This document shows positions 1 through 10,009 of a DNA stretch of 64,000 bases, in pieces. The position numbers and the translations under genes are program-made. Below the pieces are notes generated by a model. The model was not told the origin of the DNA. It did no database searches and worked only from the letters and a program-made list of their open reading frames with translations. How positions within the stretch are numbered: position 1 is the stretch's first letter; every line of letters starts with the position of its first letter. Source of the DNA: Micropruina sonneratiae (GTDB taxonomy: Bacteria; Actinomycetota; Actinomycetes; Propionibacteriales; Propionibacteriaceae); NCBI RefSeq assembly GCF_025972045.1, contig NZ_JAPDHX010000004.1:186001-250000 (forward strand), read 5' to 3'.

Positions 1-1952
1 TCGTGGCTACGGATCGTCTGCAGCAGCAGGTGACCGTCGGGCACCTCGACGATCTCGAGCTCGTTGACGGTGAACCGGGCCTTGCCGGTGCGGGTGTTGA
101 AGGTGCGCGAGTCGCGCGGCCCGTTGGGCAGCGCGAAACCCTGCGGGTCGGTCACCTTGCGCTCGAAGTCGTCGAACCCGGGCACGACCGCCTCGATGTG
201 GCTGCGGATCGCGGCGTAGTCGCCACGCATCGCCGCCCAGTCGATCCCGTGGGCTTCACCCAGGGTGCGTTCGGCCAGGGTGCAGACGATGTCGACCTCG
301 GAACGCAACTCGCCGGACGCCGGGTCGAGACGTCCACGGGAGGCGTGCACCATGCCCATCGAGTCCTCGACGGTGACGAACTGCTCGCGGCCGCCGGTCT
401 GGTCGCGTTCGGTGCGCCCCAGCGTGGGCAGGATGAGCGCGCGGCGCCCGGTGACGGCGTGCGAACCGTTGAGTTTGGTCGACACGTGCACGGTCAGCCC
501 CACGTTGCGCATCGCCCGCTCGGTCACCTCGGTGTCGGGTGTGGCGCGGACGAAGTTGCCGCCGACGGCGAGGAACACCCCGCACCGGCCGTCACGCATC
601 CGGCGGATCGCCTCGACCACGTCGGCGCCGTGCTCGCGCGGCGGCTCGAACCCGAACCTGGCCTGCAGCGAATCGAGAAAGGCCTGCGGGGGCCGCTCGT
701 TGATCCCGACCGTGCGGTCGCCCTGCACATTGGAGTGGCCGCGCACCGGGCAGGCGCCTGCACCGGGGCGTCCGACGTTGCCGCGCAGCAGCAGGAAGTT
801 GACGATCTCGCGGATGGTGGGCACCGAGTTCTTGTGCTGGGTGAGACCCATCGCCCAGCAGACCACGATCGAGGACGCCGCTCGCACCTGCTCGGCCACC
901 CGCTCGAAATCGGCCCGGGTGAGCCCGCTGGCCCGCTCGAGGTCGGCCCAGTCGAGACCCTCGAGGTGCGCCCGGGCCTCGTCGTACCCGCTGGTGTGCT
1001 CGGCGATGAACGGGTGATCGAGGGCGTCGGCGTCGATCAGCAGCTTGTTGAGGCCGGCGAAGAACGCCAGGTCGCCGTTGAGCCTGATCTGGACATAGTC
1101 GTCGGTCAGTTCGACGCCGCCGAGCAGCACCCCCTTGACCGTCTGCGGGTTGCGGAACCCCTTCAGTCCGGCCTCGATGAGCGGGTTGACGGCGATGATC
1201 CGGCCCCCGTTGGCCTTCACCTTCTCGAGGCTGGAGAGCATCCGCGGATGGTTGGTGCCCGGGTTCTGGCCGGCGATGATCACCAGGTCGGAGTTTTCGA
1301 CGTCGGTGAGCGTGACGGTGCCCTTGCCGATGCCCAGCGTGTGCCCGAGGGCGGCGCCGGAGGACTCGTGACACATGTTCGAGCAGTCGGGCAGGTTGTT
1401 GGTGCCGAAGGCACGGACGAACAGCTGGTAGGCGAAGGCCGCCTCGTTCGAGGTGCGGCCGGAGGTGTAGAAGATGGCCTCGTCGGGGTCGTCGAGGGCC
1501 TGCAGCGACTCGGCGATGAGGTCGAAGGCGGCGTCCCAGGCGATCGGTTCGTAGTGCGTGCCGCCCTCGCGCAGCAGCATCGGCTCAGTCAGCCGACCGC
1601 GCTGGCCCAGCCAGTGGTCGGAGCGGGTGGCCAGGTCGGCGACGGAGTGTTCGGCGAAGAAGTCACGCGTGACCCGTCGCAGGGTCGCCTCCTCGGCCAC
1701 GGCCTTGGCGCCGTTCTCGCAGAACTCGGCCAGGTGCCGGTGGGACGGATCGGGCCAGGCGCAGCCAGGGCAGTCGAAGCCCTCCCGCTGGTTGACCCGG
1801 GCAAGGGTCAACACGGTGCGCGCGACGCCCATCTGCGCCGTCGACATCGCCAACGCCCGGACGACGCCGGGCACGCCGGCCCCGTAGGTCTTCGGGTGGC
1901 CGATCGCCAGCAGAGCGTCGCCGGCGTCCTCGGCGGGTGCCTTCTTCGCCAT
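1..1952 (-). CDS. FdhF/YdeP-family molybdopterin oxidoreductase (C-terminus off the window)
   Basis: Minus-strand frame open from an ATG at 1952 to the window edge, about 650 residues; family members are usually near 760, so roughly the last 110 are missing. GAGGAGGGGAC just upstream of the ATG is a strong ribosome site. Near the N terminus CPGCAWPDP (residues 61-69) matches the characteristic cysteine motif of the YdeP-like branch of formate-dehydrogenase-H-type proteins; DCSNMCHESSG (about 189-199) and GQNPGTNHPRM are molybdopterin-cofactor contacts of the family. No N-terminal signal peptide is visible, so it is probably cytoplasmic. The substrate of this branch is not certain: YdeP is linked to acid resistance, and formate oxidation should not be assumed. 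No partner subunit or FdhD gene is adjacent. Confidence 0.88.
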   Translation of the reverse strand, partial: MAKKAPAEDAGDALLAIGHPKTYGAGVPGVVRALAMSTAQMGVARTVLTLARVNQREGFDCPGCAWPDPSHRHLAEFCENGAKAVAEEATLRRVTRDFFAEHSVADLATRSDHWLGQRGRLTEPMLLREGGTHYEPIAWDAAFDLIAESLQALDDPDEAIFYTSGRTSNEAAFAYQLFVRAFGTNNLPDCSNMCHESSGAALGHTLGIGKGTVTLTDVENSDLVIIAGQNPGTNHPRMLSSLEKVKANGGRIIAVNPLIEAGLKGFRNPQTVKGVLLGGVELTDDYVQIRLNGDLAFFAGLNKLLIDADALDHPFIAEHTSGYDEARAHLEGLDWADLERASGLTRADFERVAEQVRAASSIVVCWAMGLTQHKNSVPTIREIVNFLLLRGNVGRPGAGACPVRGHSNVQGDRTVGINERPPQAFLDSLQARFGFEPPREHGADVVEAIRRMRDGRCGVFLAVGGNFVRATPDTEVTERAMRNVGLTVHVSTKLNGSHAVTGRRALILPTLGRTERDQTGGREQFVTVEDSMGMVHASRGRLDPASGELRSEVDIVCTLAERTLGEAHGIDWAAMRGDYAAIRSHIEAVVPGFDDFERKVTDPQGFALPNGPRDSRTFNTRTGKARFTVNELEIVEVPDGHLLLQTIRSH

Positions 1953-2051
1953 GTCCCCTCCTCGGGCCGATGCGTCGATCCTGCCTGTGGATCGCTGCCG
2001 CGACAAGCCGGTCGGGCCGGCGGCCCGCCCGGGCGTGGCGTCCGACGCGCC

Positions 2052-3452
2052 CTACTCGGCCAGCAGGGTGCGCTGGAACAGGCCTCGCTGCGCCTTGCTG
2101 AGGGCGGTCTCGGCGACGGTGACGTCGAGCGAGAGCGCCTCGCAGGCGACCCGGTAGCAGAATCCGTCGGCGACCGGATCGCGATCGGCCAGCGTGAGCA
2201 GCGTGTCGGACGACAGCAGGCTGCCCCAGCGGCGGGCGTCCCTCGCCGGCAGTTGCTCGAGCGTGGCCCGTCGTTCGCGGACGGCCCCGGTCACCCCGCC
2301 GGTGCGGCGCAGCAGCAGTTCCGCGTTGCCCGGCACCGGCTCCTCGCCCCCGGACGCCGGCGGCTCGGCCTCGCCGGCCGGGGGCTCCGCGCTCGCCCCG
2401 GTCACCCCGACCGTGGACCAGCCGTCCCGGACGGCGACGTGCTCGGGACTGCCGTCGCCGAACCGGGCCTTCGCAGCGTCGACGGTCAGCGCGGCGAAGG
2501 CGGCGAAGTCGGCGCGCGCGTCGAGGGCGCCGCCGGTCAGCACGTCGTACCAGACCTGGCCGAGGCCCGCCCACGCCTGCCCGCCGACCGCGCTGGCCGC
2601 CACCGCGAAGGCACGGTTGGGGATGCCCGAGTTGAGGTGCACCCCGCCGTGGTCGTCGGTGGTCTGCACGTAGCGATCCATGTGGTCGGGCTGCGGATCC
2701 TTGCCGAGGCGCGGATCGTCGTAGGCGGTGCCGGGGGCGATCATGCTGCGGATCGCCACTCCCTCGACGCCCGGCAGCAGCAGGTCGGCGCCGATCAGCC
2801 AGTCGGATTCGGTTGCCGCCTGGCCCAGGTGACGCTGCTTGACCAGGATGCCGAAGACGTCGGAGACGTGCTCGTTGAGGGCGCCGGACTGCCCCGAGTA
2901 GATCAGGCCGGCGGTGCGCTCGGTGACCCCGTGCGCGAGCTCGTGCCCGATCACCTCGAGGCTGGCGGTGAACCTGCCGAAGATCTGACCGTCACCGTCG
3001 CCGAAGACCATCCGTTCGCCGTCCCAGAAGGCGTTGTCGTAGCCGTCGCCGTAGTGCACGGTGCCCTGCAGCTGCATGCCCGCACCGTCGATGGAGTCAC
3101 GGCCGTAGCTGTCGTGGAACAGCTCCCACGTGGCGCCGAAACCGTCGTAGGCCTCGTCGGCCGCCACGTCGCCGGTCGCGGCGTCGCCCTCGCGGCGCAC
3201 CGCCGTGCCGGGCAGCGTCTCGGTGTTGCTCGCCGAACTGATCTCACGGTTGGGCGCTGTAGGGGCGTCGGCATCGACCGACATCACCGCCGGGCGGGTG
3301 GCCGGCCGGAAGGCGAGCACGCCACGTTCGGCCCGGATGGACTGGTCGGTGAGCAGCGTGCGGTTCGCGGGCTCGGCGACGCCCGGCTCGGCCGACTCGG
3401 CCAGCCGGCGCAGCAGGTAGGGCGGAATGATCGCGGGCACGGGGCGTTCCAT
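2052..3452 (-). CDS. M4-family (protealysin-like) metallopeptidase with C-terminal emfourin-like domain
   Basis: 466 residues. IIPPYLL at residues 8-14 resembles the conserved PPY(L) motif of the short protealysin-type propeptide; there is no signal peptide. Zinc site HELAH at 170-174 with the third ligand in GALNE (E194), and a catalytic-site histidine in GGVHLNSG (H272), all intact. The peptidase ends near residue 350, followed by a Pro/Glu/Gly-rich linker (352-376) and a final domain of about 90 residues (377-466) that begins LLLRRTGGVTG and contains DGFCYRVACE, which resembles emfourin, the protein inhibitor normally encoded beside protealysin genes. Enzyme plus inhibitor in one chain is unusual. 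Lies upstream of no obvious partner; transcribed away from the hspR operon end. Confidence 0.9.
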   Translation of the reverse strand: MERPVPAIIPPYLLRRLAESAEPGVAEPANRTLLTDQSIRAERGVLAFRPATRPAVMSVDADAPTAPNREISSASNTETLPGTAVRREGDAATGDVAADEAYDGFGATWELFHDSYGRDSIDGAGMQLQGTVHYGDGYDNAFWDGERMVFGDGDGQIFGRFTASLEVIGHELAHGVTERTAGLIYSGQSGALNEHVSDVFGILVKQRHLGQAATESDWLIGADLLLPGVEGVAIRSMIAPGTAYDDPRLGKDPQPDHMDRYVQTTDDHGGVHLNSGIPNRAFAVAASAVGGQAWAGLGQVWYDVLTGGALDARADFAAFAALTVDAAKARFGDGSPEHVAVRDGWSTVGVTGASAEPPAGEAEPPASGGEEPVPGNAELLLRRTGGVTGAVRERRATLEQLPARDARRWGSLLSSDTLLTLADRDPVADGFCYRVACEALSLDVTVAETALSKAQRGLFQRTLLAE

Positions 3453-3651
3453 GCATCAAGCATGCCCGCTGGCTCGGACAGTTCCTCCGGCCGGCCCCGG
3501 TGGTCGGCGAGCGGGCCCGGTATCAGCCGCGCCCAGCGCGTCCTCTTCAGTGCGTCGAGGCCGCGGACGGGGCGCTGGCGGTAGGGGTGGTCGTGCGGGA
3601 CACACCGCCCCCAACCTGCCGGCCCGGTCCCGCGACGCCGCGTAAACGGGC

Positions 3652-4113
3652 TCAGTCCGTGTCGACGGGCCGAATGGTCGTGGGCCGGCCGGGCAACGCC
3701 AGGGTCGGACGCCGGGCGGCACGGCGGCCCAGGTGGACGGCACCGGCATCGTCGGCGGTGAACACCCGCGCGGGATTGTCACCCTGCAACGAGGCGACCA
3801 GCTCGGCCACCCGCGCGAGCTGGCCGCGCAGGGCGTCCAGCTCGTCCTCGAGGGCCAGGATGCGGCGAATGCCCTCCAGGTTGATCCCCTCGTGCTGCGA
3901 CAGGTGCTGGATGTGGCGCAGCTTGGCGATGTCCCGCAGCGAGTAGCGGCGGCCGCGACCGCGGGAGCGCTTGGGCACCACCAGCCCCACCCGGTCGTAG
4001 CCGCGCAGGGTCTGGGGGTGCATCTCGGCCAGTTGCGCCGCCACCGAGATCACGAACACCGGCGCGTCGGAATCGATGCGTTGCGGCAGGAATCCTGGCG
4101 AGCCAGCGGTCAT
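3652..4113 (-). CDS. hspR: HspR, MerR-type heat-shock repressor
   Basis: 153 residues from the ATG at 4113, one base after the dnaJ stop (TGA at 4117..4115), so translation is probably coupled. The MerR-type helix-turn-helix is at about residues 15-85 (VFVISVAAQLAEMHPQTLR, then the wing RGRGRRYSLRDIAKLRHI), followed by a helical segment with LEDELDALRGQLARV. A longer frame to 4281 runs into dnaJ and is not used. HspR binds HAIR inverted repeats together with DnaK as co-repressor and shuts its own operon off; two such repeats lie upstream of dnaK in this window. Last gene of dnaK-grpE-dnaJ-hspR. Confidence 0.95.
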   Translation of the reverse strand: MTAGSPGFLPQRIDSDAPVFVISVAAQLAEMHPQTLRGYDRVGLVVPKRSRGRGRRYSLRDIAKLRHIQHLSQHEGINLEGIRRILALEDELDALRGQLARVAELVASLQGDNPARVFTADDAGAVHLGRRAARRPTLALPGRPTTIRPVDTD

Positions 4114-4114
4114 C

Positions 4115-5263
4115 TCAGCCTCCGTAGAGCGAGGCGCGAGGGTCGGCGTCGTCGCCCATCGCGGCGGCGAAGCTGGCCAGCGCCTCCTTGGCGGTGTCGT
4201 TGATCGCGTGCGGCACCTGCACCTCGACGGTGACCAGCAGGTCACCGGTGCTGCCGTCGGACTTGCGGACGCCCTTGCCACGGACCCGGAAGGTGCGACC
4301 GTTGGGCGTCCCGGCCGGGACCTTCAGCGTCACCCGCTGTCCGGTCAGGGTCGGCACCGAGATGTCGGCGCCCAGCGCCGCCTCGGTGAACGTGACCGGT
4401 ACGTTCAGGGTGAGGTTGTCGCCCTTGCGGCCGAACAGCCTGTGCGCCCGGACGTGGACGACGACGTACAGGTCGCCGGAGGCGCCGCCGTTCTCGCCGG
4501 CGCCGCCCTTGCCCTTGATCCGGATCCGCTGGCCGTCGGTCACCCCTGCCGGGATGCGCACCTGCATCGACCGGGTGGAGCGGCCGCGTCCCGAACCACC
4601 GCAGACCGGGCAGGGCTCCTCGACGATCAGCCCCCGGCCGCGGCAGTCGTGGCACGGCTCGGAGACCGCGAACACGCCACCCGAGGTCGACGTCTGCATG
4701 CCGCTGCCCTGGCAGGTCGGACACACCTTGGGCAGCGTGCCGGCCTTGGCACCCGTGCCCGAACAGGCCTCACAGGCCTCGTCCGACACGGTCTGCATGG
4801 TCACGGTGGCGCCGTCGACGGCCTGGGTGAAGTCGATGGTCGCCTCACCCTCGATGTCCTGCCCGCGGCGCGGGCCACGGTTGGTGGAGGTCCGGCGGGT
4901 CGACGTGCCGCCGAACAGGTTGCCGAACAGGTCGGAGATGTTGCCCGCACCGCCGCCCGAGGCGTTGCGGAACAGGTCCTCCATCGAAGGCCCCTGGCCA
5001 CCGCCGGGGAAGCGGAATCCGCCACCGCCGAACAGGCTGCGGGCCTCGTCGTACTCCTTGCGCTTCTTGGCGTCCGACAGCACCGAGTGCGCCTCGGAGA
5101 TGTCCTTGAACCGCTGCTCGGCCTCGGGATTGTTCTGGTTCTGGTCTGGGTGGTTCTCCCGGGCCAGCTTGCGGAAGGCCTTCTTGATCTCTTCCGGCTT
5201 TGCGTCGGAGGAGACGCCGAGGACCTTGTAGTAGTCCTTCTCGAGCCAGTCCTTGGTGCTCAC
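4115..5263 (-). CDS. dnaJ: Chaperone protein DnaJ (type I, with zinc-finger domain)
   Basis: 382 residues. J-domain at the N terminus with the HPD motif at residues 38-40, then a Gly/Phe-rich region ([13 protein letters not shown]), then four CXXCXGXG repeats ([32 protein letters not shown]) that bind two zinc ions, then the C-terminal substrate-binding beta domains. DnaJ delivers unfolded clients to DnaK and stimulates its ATPase. The operon position, between grpE and hspR, marks it as the DnaJ1 form of actinobacteria, which commonly carry a second dnaJ elsewhere with hrcA. Confidence 0.97.
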   Translation of the reverse strand: MSTKDWLEKDYYKVLGVSSDAKPEEIKKAFRKLARENHPDQNQNNPEAEQRFKDISEAHSVLSDAKKRKEYDEARSLFGGGGFRFPGGGQGPSMEDLFRNASGGGAGNISDLFGNLFGGTSTRRTSTNRGPRRGQDIEGEATIDFTQAVDGATVTMQTVSDEACEACSGTGAKAGTLPKVCPTCQGSGMQTSTSGGVFAVSEPCHDCRGRGLIVEEPCPVCGGSGRGRSTRSMQVRIPAGVTDGQRIRIKGKGGAGENGGASGDLYVVVHVRAHRLFGRKGDNLTLNVPVTFTEAALGADISVPTLTGQRVTLKVPAGTPNGRTFRVRGKGVRKSDGSTGDLLVTVEVQVPHAINDTAKEALASFAAAMGDDADPRASLYGG

Positions 5264-5343
5264 TACGCCTCCTTATCTCTCATTGCTCTGCCGTCGGCCC
5301 CGGCCCGCGCGACCCGCGCGGGCCGGCACCGACCCGGATGCCG

Positions 5344-5961
5344 TCATTCGGGCTCTGCGACGCCGACCCGGGCCGGCCGGAGCACCCGGTCGTTGAGCCG
5401 GACGCCCTTCTGCATCACCGCCGAGACGGTCGTCACCTCGACCCCCGCCATCGGAAGCTGCATCAACGCCTCGTGCACGTTGGGGTCGAACGTCTCGCCG
5501 ACCTCGCCGTAGACGGTGAGGCCGTACTTGGCGGTCAGCCGCTCGAGCTCCTCGGCGACCAGCTTGAACCCGCCGGTCAGTTCGTCGTGTTCACGGGCCG
5601 CCTCGATGCTGTCCAGCACCGGCAGCAGGTCGAGCACGACCGCTTCGACGCCGCCCTGCCGGGCCAGCGACCGATCCCGATCGACCCGCTTCTTGTAGTT
5701 GGCGTACTCCGCCTGGAGTCGCTGCAGGTCGGCGGTGCGCTCGGCGGCCAGCTCCTCCAGTTCACTGATCTTGGCCGCCACCACGGCGTCCTCGAACGCC
5801 GGTGCGGTGGTCGCGCTGCCCTGTGTGGGCGCCGCGCTCTCGTCCACGGCGTCCTCGGCCCGGCCGATGCCCGGCTCGGTCGGGGCCCCCTCGGCCACCA
5901 TCTCTTCGGCCTCGTCGGGGGTCACCGGGTGGTCAGCGGACTGCTGATCCTCGTTGCTCAC
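5344..5961 (-). CDS. grpE: Nucleotide exchange factor GrpE
   Basis: 205 residues starting at GTG (5961..5959), preceded by AAGGAG at suitable spacing; an ATG four bases upstream is out of frame. The first 60 residues are acidic and disordered, followed by a long coiled-coil dimerisation helix ([21 protein letters not shown]) and the C-terminal beta-wing domain with [10 protein letters not shown], the hallmark of GrpE. It releases ADP from DnaK. Second gene of the heat-shock operon, separated from dnaK by about 150 bases that carry a perfect hairpin and from dnaJ by 80 bases. Confidence 0.96.
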   Translation of the reverse strand: MSNEDQQSADHPVTPDEAEEMVAEGAPTEPGIGRAEDAVDESAAPTQGSATTAPAFEDAVVAAKISELEELAAERTADLQRLQAEYANYKKRVDRDRSLARQGGVEAVVLDLLPVLDSIEAAREHDELTGGFKLVAEELERLTAKYGLTVYGEVGETFDPNVHEALMQLPMAGVEVTTVSAVMQKGVRLNDRVLRPARVGVAEPE

Positions 5962-6077
5962 TCATGCTCCTTAGTCCCGTCGGCGGGGGCGCTCACAACG
6001 CGCCTGATCGGGCACCGTTGTCGTAGCCCGACCTGGCGAGTTGTCCGGCGCCACCCCGGACGACTGCCAGGGACCGG

Positions 6078-6104
6078 GCCCGCGGGTGCACGGCACCCGC
6101 GGGC
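6078..6104 (-). promoter_or_regulatory. Intercistronic hairpin between dnaK and grpE
   Basis: A 12-bp perfect stem (arms 6078-6089 and 6093-6104, core CCCGCGGGTGC) with a 3-base loop, nine bases after the dnaK stop on the coding strand. No U-run follows, so it is more likely a partial terminator, processing site or 3'-end stabiliser that gives more dnaK than grpE message than a full terminator. The structure is seen directly; the role is inferred. Confidence 0.5.
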
Positions 6105-6113
6105 TGGCCGGCC

Positions 6114-7976
<1,863 letters not shown>

Positions 7977-8032
7977 TCTGTGTTCCTCCAGTGAGTGATG
8001 TTCCGTGTCTGCCGGCGCTCGCCGGCTACTTT

Positions 8033-8053
8033 GTTGAGCCTAGCACGCTCAAT
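8033..8053. promoter_or_regulatory. HAIR operator 1 (HspR binding site)
   Basis: GTTGAGC-N7-GCTCAAT, matching the HAIR consensus CTTGAGT-N7-ACTCAAG in spacing and in the TTGAG/CTCAA core. Lies 57 bases upstream of the dnaK start, overlapping the expected promoter region. HspR with DnaK is expected to bind here and repress the operon in the absence of heat stress. Confidence 0.88.
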
Positions 8054-8059
8054 CGTAAA

Positions 8060-8080
8060 GTTGAGCGCACCAGACTCAAC
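8060..8080. promoter_or_regulatory. HAIR operator 2 (HspR binding site)
   Basis: GTTGAGC-N7-ACTCAAC, a second HAIR-type inverted repeat whose centre is 27 bases from that of the first one. Two adjacent operators suggest cooperative HspR binding. Confidence 0.88.
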
Positions 8081-8364
8081 TATTGCCCGGCGGCTTCTAT
8101 TCCGCGTAGGGGCCACCGTTCGCAGAATTCTCAGTCAATCCACGGGTTCGACTCGCAGCGCCATGACAGCTCGCTGTGCCGTCGCACGCCCGGGCTGGCG
8201 GCTCATGCGTCGCACCTTGTCAGATCCCTTTTCCGGGGCTGGTCCGGGGTTCGATCGCCGGTGCTGCGGCGCATCCGTGGAACCTAGGCAGCCGGGCGAG
8301 GTGCGACGATGAGGCCGCCGGGCGTGCCATCGTGGAGGCCGGCAGGCTGACGAAGGAGGGGACG

Positions 8365-9972
8365 TTGCCAACCGACCGTCCTGACGATCCCGCGCACGGC
8401 GACGGGTGGGTCGAGGATGCCGCGACCGGCAGCTGGATCTTCTCCCCGCAGAGCGACGAGGAGGCCGGCCTGAGCTACCGGGGCGAGACTCCCCGCCCGA
8501 AGCCGGCCGCACCGCGGAGTGCGGACGCCTCGGACGCCCCCGACCGCGAATCCGAGCCCGCGGGGGGCCGAACCAGGGACTCCGGGGGCGGCACGGACGC
8601 CGCCCGGTCGGAGGCGGGTGGCGGCAGGGACGCCGACGCCGGGGGCGATCCGGGCGGTCCCGACACGGAGGGCGGTCCTGAGACGGATCGCGGCCCCGAC
8701 ACGGGGGGCGGTCCCGAGACGGACCGCGGTCCCGACACGGGGGGCGGTCCCGAGACGGACCGCGGTCCCGACACGGGGGGCGGTCCGGCCACCGAGCGGT
8801 GGTCCCCCTTCGGCGCGAGCGCGGCCGCGGCTTCCGAGGCGCCGGGTGCCTCCGCATCCGTCCGGCTACCCGGCGCTCGGTCGGAGGGCCGGCCCGGGGC
8901 GTCCGGCACCGACGCCACCGGTGCCCATGCTGCCGACGCCACCCGTGCCCAGGGCGCCGGCGCGCCCCGGCCGTCCGGCTCGACCGCGACGACGTCCGCC
9001 ACTCGCGCCCAGGCCGGGGATGCGACCCGCCCGCACCGGGCCGGTGGCACAGCCGCGGCCGGTGCGGCCGTCACCTCCGGGTCAGGGTCGGGCCCGGCCG
9101 GTGCCGGGGGCGGCCGCTCCCCCGGCTCGCCGCAGCGTCCCCCGGGCTCACCGGCGTCGCCGGGCGGCGCACCGAGGCGCCGGACCGACAACGGCGCCGG
9201 TCGGGCGGCCGTGATCGGCGCCATGGTCGGCACGATCGTGTTGTTCCTGGCCTGGTTCTTCCTGGTCCGCGGCAATGCCGACCCGACCCGGGCCATCCCG
9301 GTGCGCAGCACGCCGGCGATCACCACCAGCTCGCCGTCCGCGACCCCGAGCACGCCGGCCCGAACCGTCACCGCGACCGCGACGGCCACCGCGACGGCGA
9401 CTGCAACGGTCACCCGGACGGCGACCCCGACTCCGAGCCCGTCGCCTACCCCCACCCCCACGCCGACGCCGACTCCCACGCCGAGCACCGCGACGCCGAC
9501 GCCGAGCCCGACCAGCAGCCTCAACGATGCCGGCAACCGGCTGGGCTGGACCTTCATCATCGACGGACTGGGCCCGGTCACCCTGGGGCTGGACGCCGCC
9601 AAGGCCGAGAAGCTGGGCGTGCTGAGCCCGACCCCGTCGGCCTGTGACGCGCACTCGCCCAGCACCCTGCTCGGCGAGGCGTGGGTGTACTCCACGGGCG
9701 ACGTCGTGACGTCGATCGACATTCGCAACTCCGCGTTCGCCAGCGTGCGCGGCGTCCGGGTCGGGACGCCCCTGGCCAACCTGCAGCAGCTCTACGGTGC
9801 CGACCTGCACGCCATGGTGATGACCGACGGCGATGCCACGATCAACCAATGGGCATTGCTCAGCGGCGACCGCTACCTCGCCTATCTGGTGGACGGCTCG
9901 GGCCTGGTGTACCGGATCACCATCGGCTACCTGGGCGCGGACGGCTCGATCACCCTGCCCCCGCCCTGCTGA
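8365..9972 (+). CDS. Single-pass membrane protein with disordered cytoplasmic region, Pro/Thr stalk and extracellular domain
   Basis: Start taken as TTG at 8365 because AAGGAGGGG lies just upstream (8353-8361); an ATG at 8176 in the same frame has no ribosome site. About 535 residues: a long low-complexity acidic/Gly/Ala-rich N-terminal region containing a 12-residue repeat (GPETDRGPDTGG, three copies), one membrane helix at about 281-303 (VIGAMVGTIVLFLAWFFLV), a Thr-Ala then Pro-Thr wall-spanning stalk (about 320-390), and an extracellular domain of about 145 residues with GVRVGTPLANLQQLYG and a final cysteine. Topology N-in/C-out is inferred from the helix and stalk. I do not recognise the C-terminal domain beyond a resemblance to short sensor-like domains with a V(R)VG(T)PL..L...YG motif. 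Function unknown. Confidence 0.75.
   Translation: MPTDRPDDPAHGDGWVEDAATGSWIFSPQSDEEAGLSYRGETPRPKPAAPRSADASDAPDRESEPAGGRTRDSGGGTDAARSEAGGGRDADAGGDPGGPDTEGGPETDRGPDTGGGPETDRGPDTGGGPETDRGPDTGGGPATERWSPFGASAAAASEAPGASASVRLPGARSEGRPGASGTDATGAHAADATRAQGAGAPRPSGSTATTSATRAQAGDATRPHRAGGTAAAGAAVTSGSGSGPAGAGGGRSPGSPQRPPGSPASPGGAPRRRTDNGAGRAAVIGAMVGTIVLFLAWFFLVRGNADPTRAIPVRSTPAITTSSPSATPSTPARTVTATATATATATATVTRTATPTPSPSPTPTPTPTPTPTPSTATPTPSPTSSLNDAGNRLGWTFIIDGLGPVTLGLDAAKAEKLGVLSPTPSACDAHSPSTLLGEAWVYSTGDVVTSIDIRNSAFASVRGVRVGTPLANLQQLYGADLHAMVMTDGDATINQWALLSGDRYLAYLVDGSGLVYRITIGYLGADGSITLPPPC
8671..8778 (+). repeat. 36-bp tandem repeat, three copies plus a partial fourth
   Basis: Period 36 bases: 8671-8706, 8707-8742 and 8743-8778, with the start of another copy at 8779. 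Copies 2 and 3 are identical and copy 1 differs at a few sites. In frame in the membrane protein gene, coding for GPETDRGPDTGG units, so copy-number change would lengthen or shorten the disordered cytoplasmic region without a frameshift. Confidence 0.9.
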
Positions 9973-9975
9973 GAA

Positions 9976-10009
9976 TGGCCTGAAATGGAACCGTCCCCAT
10001 TTCAGGCCA
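9976..10009. terminator. Bidirectional terminator-like hairpin
   Basis: Perfect 13-bp stem (TGGCCTGAAATGG / CCATTTCAGGCCA) with an 8-base loop, lying between the stop of the plus-strand membrane protein gene and the stop of the convergent minus-strand hydrolase gene, whose last codons it overlaps. No long U-run in either direction. Confidence 0.7.

Larger units (their letters stand above)
7977..8364. other. Intergenic region between divergent dnaK and a membrane protein gene
   Basis: 388 bases without a convincing gene. The dnaK-proximal part (8033-8080) carries the two HAIR operators and must contain the dnaK promoter. From 8081 to about 8350 I see nothing that I can name; open frames that cross it are extensions of the downstream gene without a ribosome site. 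A GGTTCGACTC string near 8145 is not part of a foldable tRNA. Confidence 0.6.

Noticed and set aside
3-3584. Plus-strand open frame of 1193 residues
   Set aside because: It is antisense to the molybdopterin oxidoreductase and M4 peptidase genes, rich in Gly/Val/Arg/His as expected from the complement of GC-rich codons, and has no motif.
3453-3651. Small open frames in the gap between hspR and the M4 peptidase gene
   Set aside because: They are Arg/Pro/Gly-rich, extend into neighbouring genes in wrong frames and have no ribosome site; the 199 bases probably hold the peptidase promoter and the end of the hspR message.
8130-8165. T-loop-like GGTTCGACTC, possible tRNA end
   Set aside because: The flanking bases do not form a T stem and no acceptor, D or anticodon arms can be drawn around it.
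9370-9530. Short-period repeats that could be taken for a CRISPR or VNTR array
   Set aside because: They are degenerate Ala-Thr and Pro-Thr codon runs of the stalk, not separated by unique spacers.
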